Shown here: positions 1 through 5,998 of the stretch, piece by piece
How the letters are laid out: each line of letters starts with the position of its first letter
How positions within the stretch are numbered: the first letter of the stretch is position 1
Assembly: GCA_028697875.1 (NCBI GenBank)
Contig: JAQVEQ010000106.1
Span: 1 to 9,866 of the forward strand
From: Novosphingobium sp.
Lineage (GTDB): Bacteria; Pseudomonadota; Alphaproteobacteria; Sphingomonadales; Sphingomonadaceae
Length of the DNA stretch: 9,866 nucleotides
Direction of reading: 5' to 3'
The notes under the pieces: model-generated
What the model was told of the DNA's origin: nothing
The model's database searches: none
The model's input: only the letters and a program-made list of their open reading frames with translations
Position numbers and translations under genes: made by a program

Positions 1-146
1 AGCCATTGCCGCGCCGACATGTCCGCCTCGCTGAACCCCTGCCGGTAGACCCCCCGGTCTTCCTCGTTGAAACCGAACCGGGATATTTCGGTGATGTCGC
101 GTTCGACACGTTCCACGTTCACTCGGGCGATGGCGGTCTGGGGCAC
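1..146 (-). CDS. M20-family Zn-dependent amidohydrolase (carbamoylase/allantoate amidohydrolase-like), N-terminal fragment
   Basis: Only the first 48 codons are in the window; the gene continues past the left edge. The visible protein has the pattern RVxxERVERDITEISRFG, then a GV-R stretch, then FSEADMSARQWL. This resembles the N-terminus of the hydantoinase/carbamoylase branch of peptidase family M20, which hydrolyses carbamoyl or ureido amides with a two-metal site. The metal ligands lie beyond the window, so the substrate cannot be inferred. I chose the GTG start at 146 because AGGAG lies at 152-156, five bases upstream; a second in-frame GTG at 122 has no such site. It follows the SCO gene by about 100 bases on the same strand and may be a separate unit. 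Family assignment rests on one short segment. Confidence 0.62.
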   Translation of the reverse strand, partial: MPQTAIARVNVERVERDITEISRFGFNEEDRGVYRQGFSEADMSARQW

Positions 147-249
147 GAGGTCTCCTGCTGTTGCTCGCGGCCAGCATAGCCTCGATGTTTTCGAAGGGAC
201 AAGGCGTGCGTCCGGCAAAAGCAACCGGACGATCGCCATCGGGGGGCGG

Positions 250-900
250 CTAGCGACCGGCCAGCCGCTTGAGCTTGGCGAGCGAGACATCCGCGCCTTC
301 GTCGTACTCGATGACGGACTGGAGCTTCCCGGCCCGATCCATCAGATAGACTCCGGCGGTGTGGTCGATGGTGTAATCTCCGCCTTCGACCGGCACTTTC
401 CGGTAATAGACGCGATAGGCCTTCACGATCTGCGCCAGTTGCCCGGCAGTGCCGGTCAGGCCGATGATCGGCGTGCCGAACAGGCCGACGTAACGGCCAA
501 CGTCTTGCGGCGTATCGTGGCCGGGGTCCACCGAAACGAAAACGATGGCGAACCGGTCGCCGTCCGCTCCCATTCGCTTGCGCAGTTGCGCCAGGCGCGA
601 AAGGGTCGTCGGGCAGACGTCCGGACAGCGGGTGAAGCCGAAAAAGATCGCGAACGGTTTGCCCGCCAGAGTCTTGTCGGTGACGGTCGAGCCATCGGGT
701 GCGGTCAGTTCGAACGGACCGCCCAACGCATCGGGATAACCGGCCGGCTGCTGGTCCCGGTGCCCGCCGCCGCCCAGCCAGGCCAGCAGCGCGATGCCCG
801 CCACGAGTGCGATTGCCAGAATGGCGATCAGGCGGAAGGTCCGCAGACCTTCCGCCGAACCCTCGGTCTCTTCCTCGATATCGGGGTAAGGATCAGTCAC
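250..900 (-). CDS. SCO1/SenC/PrrC family copper-binding protein
   Basis: A membrane-anchored thioredoxin-fold protein of 216 aa, the usual SCO length. In the family it binds copper in the periplasm and helps assemble the CuA site of cytochrome c oxidase, also acting as a thiol-disulfide reductase. Seen here: an acidic cytoplasmic N-tail, one membrane segment at about residues 23-42, the Cys-x3-Cys copper motif FTRCPDVCP (Cys92, Cys96), the SVDPGHDTP segment at 123-131, and the third copper ligand His180 in DYTIDHTAG. I chose the GTG start at 900 because it overlaps the end of the upstream copper-chaperone gene (GTGACTGA, 8-base overlap), which indicates translational coupling. An earlier ATG at 942 would add 14 Arg-rich residues lying within the upstream gene. 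Family and role are well supported; the target oxidase is not visible. Confidence 0.95.
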   Translation of the reverse strand: MTDPYPDIEEETEGSAEGLRTFRLIAILAIALVAGIALLAWLGGGGHRDQQPAGYPDALGGPFELTAPDGSTVTDKTLAGKPFAIFFGFTRCPDVCPTTLSRLAQLRKRMGADGDRFAIVFVSVDPGHDTPQDVGRYVGLFGTPIIGLTGTAGQLAQIVKAYRVYYRKVPVEGGDYTIDHTAGVYLMDRAGKLQSVIEYDEGADVSLAKLKRLAGR

Positions 901-1399
901 CGGCCGCCTCCGCCGGGCCTGCGGTGCCGACCGGTTGCACATCGAGTTCGACCGGGATGCTACCCGCGTTCTCGAATTGCAGTGTCAGCGGCACTTTCTC
1001 ACCTCGCCTGAGCGGCTGCTTGAGCTGCATCAGCATGATGTGAAAGCTTCCGGGCTTGAGCGTAACCGTCTGTCCCGCGGGGATTTCCAGCCCATCCTCC
1101 AACTGCCGCATACGCATCACGCCGCCCGCCATGTCGACGGTATGGACCTGCACGTCGGCGGCCACCGGAGTCGATCCGCCGACAAGCCGGTCGGCCGTCT
1201 GGCCAGTGTTGGAGATGGACAGGAAAGCTCCCCCGGCATCCTGCCCCTGGGCGGTCTCCCGCGACCAGGGCCGGGTCACCGCGATCATGGCGGTCTCGGC
1301 CTCCGTTCCGGCCGGAGCATCGGGAGAGGAAGCGGAATTGCAGGAGGCGAGCAGCGCGGTACCGGACAAGGCAGCAGCAAGGAACATGCGGGCAATCAT
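893..1399 (-). CDS. PCu(A)C-type periplasmic copper chaperone, lipoprotein
   Basis: A 168-aa protein of the DUF461/PCu(A)C family, which carries Cu(I) in the periplasm and passes it to CuA or CuB sites of terminal oxidases, usually together with SCO. The N-terminus is a lipoprotein signal: short hydrophobic stretch, then LLASC with Cys20 as the lipidation site, so the protein should be tethered to a membrane. The copper ligands follow the family pattern His-x10-Met...His-x-Met: His86, Met97, His120 and Met122, with the middle spacer one residue longer than the textbook x21. The start at 1399 is preceded by GGAGA seven bases upstream. The longer reading frame back to 1471 lacks such a site and would bury the signal peptide. 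It overlaps the SCO start by eight bases, so the two are almost certainly co-translated. Confidence 0.94.
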   Translation of the reverse strand: MIARMFLAAALSGTALLASCNSASSPDAPAGTEAETAMIAVTRPWSRETAQGQDAGGAFLSISNTGQTADRLVGGSTPVAADVQVHTVDMAGGVMRMRQLEDGLEIPAGQTVTLKPGSFHIMLMQLKQPLRRGEKVPLTLQFENAGSIPVELDVQPVGTAGPAEAAGD

Positions 1400-1484
1400 C
1401 GGATGGTCTCCATTATTCGGGGATCGCCGGACAAGCGGAAACGCCGGTTCCGGCGGATGGGAGCGCGCCACGAAGGCGCGGCGA

Positions 1485-2003
1485 TCAAGCGGGCGCTTTC
1501 GTCAATTGGCCGAGCTGCCTGGCAATCAGCGGCGCGATGGCACGCTTTTCTTCCAGGCTGAGGCAATGGCCGATTTCGATCTTCTGCCGCTGGCTCTCCA
1601 GAAACAGGCGCAGCCGCAAGGGCGAGCCAGCGTCTTCGACCAGCACGGTCGAACGGGCGGGCAGGTCGATCGTATCGCTGCGGTCGCTGCGATAACGCAA
1701 GCGGTCCTTCTCGATCGCCAGCCATTCGGTGGCGGGCTTCGATCGCTTGTGCCATTCAATCGCCCCGGCCAGCAATGCCATCGTGGCGATCGAAAAGACC
1801 GGCAGGAGCAATTCCCCGCTGAAAGCCGGCAGGATCGCCGTCGCCACGAACAGCACGATGAGCGCGGTGAACGTCACCCGCGCCTCCTGGGACAGATGGG
1901 AACGGTTCTCCTGCAAACGCAGCAGCAGGCAGCCGTCCCGGACATGCATGGCGGATTCCACCGCCAGTGGCCGCCCATCCGGGCAGCTATGAATCGAAAA
2001 CAT
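1485..2003 (-). CDS. DUF2244 integral membrane protein
   Basis: A 172-aa protein recognised as DUF2244 from its layout. It has a soluble head of about 42 residues, two adjacent membrane segments (about 44-64 and 66-84) ending in EWHKRSK, then a basic soluble domain with the LAIEKDRLRYR and LFLESQRQKIEIG strands. The family has no proven biochemical function; it is often found in alphaproteobacteria near respiratory oxidase or copper genes, which fits this position. The ATG at 2003 is supported by GGAG at 2012-2015, eight bases upstream. A gap of 85 bases separates it from the copper chaperone gene downstream and 75 bases from the DUF2946 gene upstream, all on the same strand, so one transcript is likely. 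A role in copper delivery or oxidase assembly is inference from the neighbours only. Confidence 0.82.
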   Translation of the reverse strand: MFSIHSCPDGRPLAVESAMHVRDGCLLLRLQENRSHLSQEARVTFTALIVLFVATAILPAFSGELLLPVFSIATMALLAGAIEWHKRSKPATEWLAIEKDRLRYRSDRSDTIDLPARSTVLVEDAGSPLRLRLFLESQRQKIEIGHCLSLEEKRAIAPLIARQLGQLTKAPA

Positions 2004-2078
2004 GGGAAAAACTCCGACAGCCCGGTTCGCGCGGCGAACGCGCGCAGCCGGGATTGGCCGACAGATCAGGTCAGATTG

Positions 2079-2492
2079 TCAGGCTGCTGCCGGTGGTCCG
2101 CGCAAGGGCGGACGGAGATAGAGGATGGGGCGGAACGGCAGGCGCGGCGCCGGCGCAAGGCCCAGCACCAGGATAAAGGCGAAAGCCAGCGCCAGCAGGA
2201 TCGCGTCGGCCCCGCCAACGGCCACCTTGGTCAGGCCGGTAAAGGCACAGTGCCCGTCCTTCTTCGCTCCGTCGGAATGCCGGCGGTCCTGATCCTCCCT
2301 GGAAGGAATGACCAGGTTCACAGTCTTGAGGCCGCTCGTGCTTTCCGAACAGACGGTCACGGTCAGTACCGTGTCCGCCGAACTCGAAACCATGAAGCCG
2401 GCCGGGATCAAAGCCTTGAGGCACAGCGCCACGACCAGAAGCGCCATCGCCAGATGGCGGCGCTCTCGAATCAAGGCACGCAAGTGATCCAT
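2079..2492 (-). CDS. DUF2946 family small membrane protein
   Basis: A 137-aa protein with the DUF2946 plan. A hydrophobic N-terminal segment at about residues 15-35 (MALLVVALCLKALIPAGFMV) is followed by an extracytoplasmic loop carrying a cysteine (VCSES) and a GHCAF Cys/His motif. A second hydrophobic helix at about 94-114 leads into the Pro/Arg tail LRPPLRGPPAAA common in sphingomonad members. Members are usually short exported proteins beside copper or TonB-receptor genes; the paired Cys/His suggest metal binding, but this is not established. It is the first gene of the minus-strand copper group. The ribosome site before the ATG at 2492 is weak (AGG, four bases away). Starting at the internal ATG (2447) would still keep the signal segment, so the exact start is uncertain. 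Confidence 0.75.
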   Translation of the reverse strand: MDHLRALIRERRHLAMALLVVALCLKALIPAGFMVSSSADTVLTVTVCSESTSGLKTVNLVIPSREDQDRRHSDGAKKDGHCAFTGLTKVAVGGADAILLALAFAFILVLGLAPAPRLPFRPILYLRPPLRGPPAAA

Positions 2493-2596
2493 CGGCCTGG
2501 GCCAATAAGCGCAATCATGGCCATTGTCAGCAACTGCTTAAGCCGCAGCCGGCGGCACTACCGGAGCAAACGCACCTGATGACAGAATTGGATAAT

Positions 2597-2709
2597 ATCG
2601 GCGTTTGCCACGAGGCGATGCAGTGCTGGTCGAACCGTCCGGCCCGATTTTCCCGGCCTCAGCCGCCGGAGCGATGCTGCTGGTGGTCGCCGACAGCCTC
2701 GCGGCGAAC
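2597..2709 (+). pseudogene. Remnant of FecCD/BtuC-type ABC transporter permease
   Basis: A short piece of an iron-siderophore/vitamin B12 importer permease. The reading at 2623-2709 gives VLVEP, then PASAAGAMLLVVADSLAAN, which matches the segment in this family around the 'LVGPDHR..LLPASAL.GA.LLLLADTLAR' region near the last third of the protein. Just upstream, in a different frame (2597-2623), IGVCHEAMQ corresponds to the preceding 'GLxxPHAxR' loop, so a frameshift lies at about 2621-2623. The rest of the permease, normally over 300 aa, is missing on both sides. The piece joins directly to an ATPase fragment, with the overlap of frames at about 2700. Family recognition is by eye. Confidence 0.6.
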
Positions 2710-2973
2710 GGCAGGTGGTGCTGATCGCCCGTGCCTTGGCGCAAGGCGCGCAACTGCTCCTGCCGGACGAGCCCATATCCGCGCTGGACTATGTTCGCCT
2801 GACGGCGCGGCTGGAAGATCTGGCGGCCAGGGCATCGACATCCTGATGACGACGCATCACCCCGACCATGCAGGCGCGTCTGCCATCGCGCGGCACTGCT
2901 CGACCAGGGCAGGATCATTGCCGACGGCCCTCCCCCGGAAGTTATCACCCCCGCCAGCCTTGCTGCCCTCTAA
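2700..2973 (+). pseudogene. Remnant of FecE/BtuD-type ABC transporter ATPase (3' half, two frameshifts)
   Basis: The C-terminal half of a siderophore/B12 ABC ATPase, broken into three frames. From 2700: RGERQVVLIARALAQGAQ, a signature-motif tail (LSGGERQ in intact members), then the Walker B-like LLLPDEPISALD, stopping at TGA 2844-2846. From about 2831 in another frame: GIDILMTTHHPDHA, the switch-histidine region. From 2887 in the third frame: RAALLDQGRIIADG, then PPPEVITPASLAAL and a natural stop TAA at 2971-2973. Walker A and the whole N-terminal half are absent. The correct gene end with the middle shifted twice shows decay rather than a sequencing slip alone. No functional protein can be made from it. 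Confidence 0.8.
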
Positions 2974-3120
2974 GATCTGGACATGTCTGTCAGCTTTCCT
3001 GCGTAGGGATTGTCGGGACTCTGCCGAACCACCGGCGAACTTGCGCCGGCAAGGTACATTCCAGCCTGCCCGCTGCCGCACATCCCTCCACGACAGGCAC
3101 AAGCACAGCGGCAAACGGCC
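2974..3120. other. Non-coding stretch upstream of the sigma-54 promoter
   Basis: I see no gene here. It holds a perfect inverted repeat CCGGCG-AACTTG-CGCCGG (3032-3049) and a weaker one, TGCCGC at 3074-3079 with GCGGCA at 3108-3113. The first is centred about 108 bases upstream of the start site expected from the sigma-54 promoter, a usual position for an enhancer-binding activator. It has no following T-run, so it is not a clear terminator for the ABC remnant. Confidence 0.4.
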
Positions 3121-3121
3121 A

Positions 3122-3136
3122 TGGCACGGTTTTTGC
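3122..3136 (+). promoter_or_regulatory. Sigma-54 (RpoN) promoter, -24/-12 type
   Basis: The sequence TGGCACG-GTTT-TTGC matches the sigma-54 consensus TGGCACG-N4-TTGC at every fixed base, with the correct spacing between the GG (-24) and GC (-12) elements. Transcription would start near 3148, 24 bases before the ATG at 3172, a sensible leader. Sigma-54 promoters need an AAA+ activator bound upstream; the palindrome at 3032-3049 is a candidate site. Confidence 0.72.
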
Positions 3137-3171
3137 GTTGCTGCGTGTTTTGACAGGAATGGAACAGGTCA

Positions 3172-3486
3172 ATGCAGCGCAAACCCGACAGCCACGATTA
3201 CCTTGCCCTTTTCGGCCAGTACAAGATGAATTTCGGGGATGTTTACATGGCCCCCGAAAACGAGCGGTTCAGGCTGCTGTTCGACCAGATTTGCCGGATG
3301 CTTGTACAGCCTTCCCCATGCAATCTCAGCCTGCCCGAGCAGTTCCGCACAACCGCCTTCCGCTACCTCGAAGGCGATGCACGCACGGTTGCCCATATGA
3401 AAATCGCCGAAAACCGCCATTTCATGTTGAGCGATCTGTTCGACTATATCCATCTCGTCAGGACGATGGGAGGTTCCTGGAATTAA
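3172..3486 (+). CDS. Hypothetical protein, 104 aa, unrecognised
   Basis: I do not recognise this family. The protein is soluble, with no signal peptide or membrane segment. It is rich in aromatic and His/Met residues and appears mostly helical: a segment NERFRLLFDQICRMLV (about 29-44), a Pro-rich turn with two nearby Cys residues, PEQFRTTAFRYLEGD (about 55-69), and AENRHFMLSDLFDYIHLVR (about 79-97). Codon choice is normal for the window, favouring real coding. The ATG at 3172 has a weak site (GGAA seven bases upstream); an internal ATG at 3223 is possible. It stands alone: a sigma-54 promoter directly upstream, an ABC remnant before it, and the tetR gene converging on it 44 bases away. A role under nitrogen, carbon or stress control is only suggested by the promoter type. 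Confidence 0.6.
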   Translation: MQRKPDSHDYLALFGQYKMNFGDVYMAPENERFRLLFDQICRMLVQPSPCNLSLPEQFRTTAFRYLEGDARTVAHMKIAENRHFMLSDLFDYIHLVRTMGGSWN

Positions 3487-3530
3487 CCCACGCGGAAGCG
3501 GCGCCGGCTCATTCCCGACGTGCACACGCA

Positions 3531-4205
3531 TTACAGAGCATCGCGAAGTTCCTCTGCCATGACGGCGACGAAAGCGCTTTTTTCCGCCGGATCGAACGTT
3601 TCGGCGTTGGCGATCATGGCGCACACCCGGTCGAGCTGCAGCAGCAGGATCTGCATGCGGGCGCGTTGCAGAACCGCTTCAGGGGCATTGCCCATCGCCG
3701 CTGCGAAGCTCGCAATGCCCTTCGCGGCAAGGCGTGCGATCAGTGCGTCGCGATCGTCGGCAGTGCGCTTGCGGAAGCTTTCCTCGAAAATGGCGAGCTG
3801 GTCGACCAGCGGGGTGACGAAACCATGCGCGGAATAGAGCCCGGCCAGTTCCTCGACCCAGTCCCGCAGCGCTTCCAGCGGCCAGCTGCGGCGCGAAGCC
3901 AACTTGTCGAAATGGCTTATCCAGTCGTCGGCGATTGCGTCGTACATCGCGATGGCCAACGCCAGCTTCGATGCGAAATGGTCGTAGAATGTCGCGCGGC
4001 TGACCCCCGCCGCTGCCAGCAGATCCTCCACCGTCGCGTGGACATAGGTCTTTGCCGAAAACACATCCGCGGCGGCGGCCAGAATCGTTTCGCGCGTACG
4101 TCTGCGCTGCCGCTCCTGATCGGCGCTACGGCCCGGCGGCCGGCCGCGCCGTGTAGCCGGTTTGCCCGGCGAAGGTTCCGATGTCCGCGCGTCCTGCATC
4201 CTCAT
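3531..4205 (-). CDS. TetR/AcrR family transcriptional repressor
   Basis: A 224-aa one-domain-plus-ligand-pocket regulator. A disordered basic N-tail (KPATRRGRPPGRS) precedes the TetR DNA-binding domain at about residues 36-90: TRETILAAAADVFS, then the helix-turn-helix VEDLLAAAGVSRATFYDHF (about 59-77), followed by an all-helical ligand-binding domain. It is divergent from the GMC oxidoreductase, with a 144-base shared intergenic region carrying a strong dyad. The simplest reading is that it represses the oxidoreductase, and perhaps itself, until a ligand (possibly the oxidoreductase's substrate) binds. Two near ATGs exist (4205 and 4199); AAGG stretches just upstream favour 4205 slightly. The inducer cannot be told from the sequence. 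Confidence 0.92.
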   Translation of the reverse strand: MRMQDARTSEPSPGKPATRRGRPPGRSADQERQRRRTRETILAAAADVFSAKTYVHATVEDLLAAAGVSRATFYDHFASKLALAIAMYDAIADDWISHFDKLASRRSWPLEALRDWVEELAGLYSAHGFVTPLVDQLAIFEESFRKRTADDRDALIARLAAKGIASFAAAMGNAPEAVLQRARMQILLLQLDRVCAMIANAETFDPAEKSAFVAVMAEELRDAL

Positions 4206-4305
4206 CCCTTGCCTTGCATGCCCGCCGGGAGCACGGGCAGCCAGATTTCGCGCCTGAATGCACCGGCACATCTGGACAATCCCCGCCGCAAACCGCAAAA
4301 GCCCA

Positions 4306-4334
4306 TTTAGACCATACACAACGTATGGCATAAT
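4306..4334 (+). promoter_or_regulatory. Candidate sigma-70 promoter for the GMC oxidoreductase
   Basis: TTTAGA (4306-4311, four of six bases of the -35 consensus), a 17-base spacer, and CATAAT (4329-4334, five of six of the -10 consensus). A start near 4341 would leave a leader of only about nine bases and cut off part of the GGAG at 4337-4340, so either the start site is slightly upstream or this is not the main promoter. Confidence 0.45.
4312..4328. promoter_or_regulatory. Probable TetR operator (17-bp inverted repeat)
   Basis: A perfect six-base dyad CCATAC-ACAAC-GTATGG, of the size TetR-family dimers bind. It lies in the tetR/GMC oxidoreductase intergenic region, 38 bases from its midpoint to the oxidoreductase gene start and just over 100 from tetR. 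It fills exactly the spacer between the proposed -35 and -10 elements, so binding would block polymerase. Confidence 0.7.
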
Positions 4335-4349
4335 TTGGAGAGGGCGGCC

Positions 4350-5951
4350 ATGGGCCACTATGACTATGTGATTGTCGGGGCAGGCTCCGCCGGCTGCGTA
4401 CTCGCCAACCGCCTGAGCGCCGATCCATCGAAAAAGGTGCTGTTGCTGGAAGCCGGTCCGCCGGACCGCCACCCTTTCATCAAGATGCCGGCAGGCATGC
4501 TGGAGCTTTTCAAGACCGGCAGGCACCACTGGCACTTCACGACCGTGCCGCAGAAGCACCTGAACAACCGCGAGATACTGCTTTACACGGGCAAGACGCT
4601 GGGCGGCTCCAGCAGCGTCAATGCGATGCTCTACATCCGCGGCGCGAAAAAGGATTACGACGATTGGGCGGCGGCCGGCAACGAAGGCTGGGCCTACGAC
4701 GATCTCCTGCCCTATTTCCGCTCGACCATGCACCAGACACGCGGGGAAAGCGCCTCGCATGGCGTCGATGGCGAACTCTGGGTATCGGATGCGCCGGACC
4801 TGCCCAATCACGTACTCCTGCGCTGCTACATGGCCGCGGCCCAGGCCCATGGCATCCCTTTGACGGATGACTTCTGCACCGGCGATCCAGAAGGTGCCGG
4901 GTGGACCCAGGCCACGATCAAGAACGGCAATCGCTGCTCGAGCTCGGAAGCCTTCCTCCGCCCGGTGCGGCACCGCAAGAACCTCAAGGTCCTGACCGGC
5001 GCACTGGCCCTGCAACTGGACATCGCCAACGGCCGGGCCAAAGCCGTAGCCTACCGCCACAAGGGCAAGGATCACGTCGCCGCGGGCAACGAGATCATTC
5101 TCTGCGCGGGCGCGCTCAAGACGCCTCAGCTTCTGCAAGTGTCCGGCATCGGCGACACACCCGACCTGGAGCGGGCCGGCATCAAGGTGAAACACCACCT
5201 GCCCGGCGTCGGCGCCAATCTCCACGATCACCCGTCGGTGCTCATCAAGTACAACACCGACAGGCCGATCACTTTCAGCGGCATGTCGTTCCTCGATCGC
5301 GCCAGGATATTCCTGCAGTGGGCCTTCCTGCGCAAGGGCTACGGCGCGTGGCATAATTTCGACGGGAACATCTTCACCCGTTCCCGGCCGGGCCTGGATG
5401 CTCCCGACCTGCAACTCCAGTTCGTACCACTGATGTCTGACGGGCTCGATGGCGGGGATACCAATGTTCACGGCCTGTCGATCACCATGTGCTGCATCAC
5501 TCCCGAAAGCCGCGGCACGATCCGCCCGCGCACCGCATCGGCGCTGGACGAACCCGAGATCGATCTCAACTTCATGGAAAAACGCGCCGACATGGAAACC
5601 CTGATAAACGGCGTGAAGCTGGGCCGCAGCATCATGACCAGCGATGTCTGGCGGGACGACAAGGGGCCGCTCGTCGGCTCCGAGCGCGCGCCCGGCATCG
5701 CGGTCAGCAGCGACGAGCAGATCGAAGAATTCCTGCGTCAGGCCGTTACGACGGACTTCCACTACGCCGGGACATGCCGCCTCGGCCGGGATCCCATGGG
5801 CGTCGTCGCCCCCAACCTGCGCGTCCACGGCATCGAAGGATTGACCATCGCCGATGCCTCGGTGATGCCGACACCGTTGCGTGGCAACACCAATGCGCCG
5901 TGCATCGCCATCGGCGCCAAGGCGGCTGACACGTTGCGAGCCTCGGCCTGA
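4350..5951 (+). CDS. GMC-family FAD-dependent oxidoreductase (choline/alcohol dehydrogenase-like)
   Basis: A 533-aa flavoprotein of full family length. Members oxidise alcohols such as choline, aliphatic or polyethylene glycol alcohols, using FAD and passing electrons to a quinone, dye or oxygen. Seen: the FAD-binding fold YDYVIVGAGSAGCVLANRL at residues 4-22; first GMC signature GKTLGGSSSVNAMLYIRG (about 81-98); second signature around GALKTPQLLQVSGIGD (about 256-271); catalytic His471 in DFHYAGTCRLG; and the C-terminal GNTNAP box (about 512-517) with the second active-site residue. The ATG at 4350 is preceded by GGAGAGGG; the frame stays open to a TTG at 4335, which overlaps that site and is less likely. 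No signal peptide, so cytoplasmic. Next to and divergent from tetR, which probably controls it. The substrate is not predictable. Confidence 0.93.
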   Translation: MGHYDYVIVGAGSAGCVLANRLSADPSKKVLLLEAGPPDRHPFIKMPAGMLELFKTGRHHWHFTTVPQKHLNNREILLYTGKTLGGSSSVNAMLYIRGAKKDYDDWAAAGNEGWAYDDLLPYFRSTMHQTRGESASHGVDGELWVSDAPDLPNHVLLRCYMAAAQAHGIPLTDDFCTGDPEGAGWTQATIKNGNRCSSSEAFLRPVRHRKNLKVLTGALALQLDIANGRAKAVAYRHKGKDHVAAGNEIILCAGALKTPQLLQVSGIGDTPDLERAGIKVKHHLPGVGANLHDHPSVLIKYNTDRPITFSGMSFLDRARIFLQWAFLRKGYGAWHNFDGNIFTRSRPGLDAPDLQLQFVPLMSDGLDGGDTNVHGLSITMCCITPESRGTIRPRTASALDEPEIDLNFMEKRADMETLINGVKLGRSIMTSDVWRDDKGPLVGSERAPGIAVSSDEQIEEFLRQAVTTDFHYAGTCRLGRDPMGVVAPNLRVHGIEGLTIADASVMPTPLRGNTNAPCIAIGAKAADTLRASA

Positions 5952-5998
5952 CGGCACCAGTAGCGCCGCTTTGGCACCACCACGGGATTACCGGCGTT

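Noticed and set aside
209..231. Hairpin CGTCCGG-N9-CCGGACG after the SCO gene as a terminator.
   Set aside because: Stem is only seven bases and no T-run follows in the direction of transcription; it may be chance in GC-rich DNA.
250..942. Longer SCO reading frame starting at ATG 942.
   Set aside because: Adds an Arg-rich 14-residue tail inside the chaperone gene; the GTG at 900 with the coupled overlap is the better start.
1056..2579. 507-codon plus-strand frame across the copper operon.
   Set aside because: Low-complexity Arg/Gln-rich translation with no family features; it is the shadow of the four minus-strand genes.
2538..2948. 136-codon minus-strand frame over the ABC remnant.
   Set aside because: No recognisable protein, while the plus strand gives permease and ATPase motifs in gene order.
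3531..5957. Open frame of 808 codons on the minus strand, antisense to the whole GMC oxidoreductase and ending in tetR.
   Set aside because: Only its last 224 codons (tetR) show a protein family; the rest mirrors the oxidoreductase gene and arises from high GC and codon bias.
5952..5998. Direct repeat GGCACCA (two copies) between the convergent GMC and hypE genes.
   Set aside because: Seven bases only and no hairpin with a T-run; no terminator or mobile-element end can be supported.
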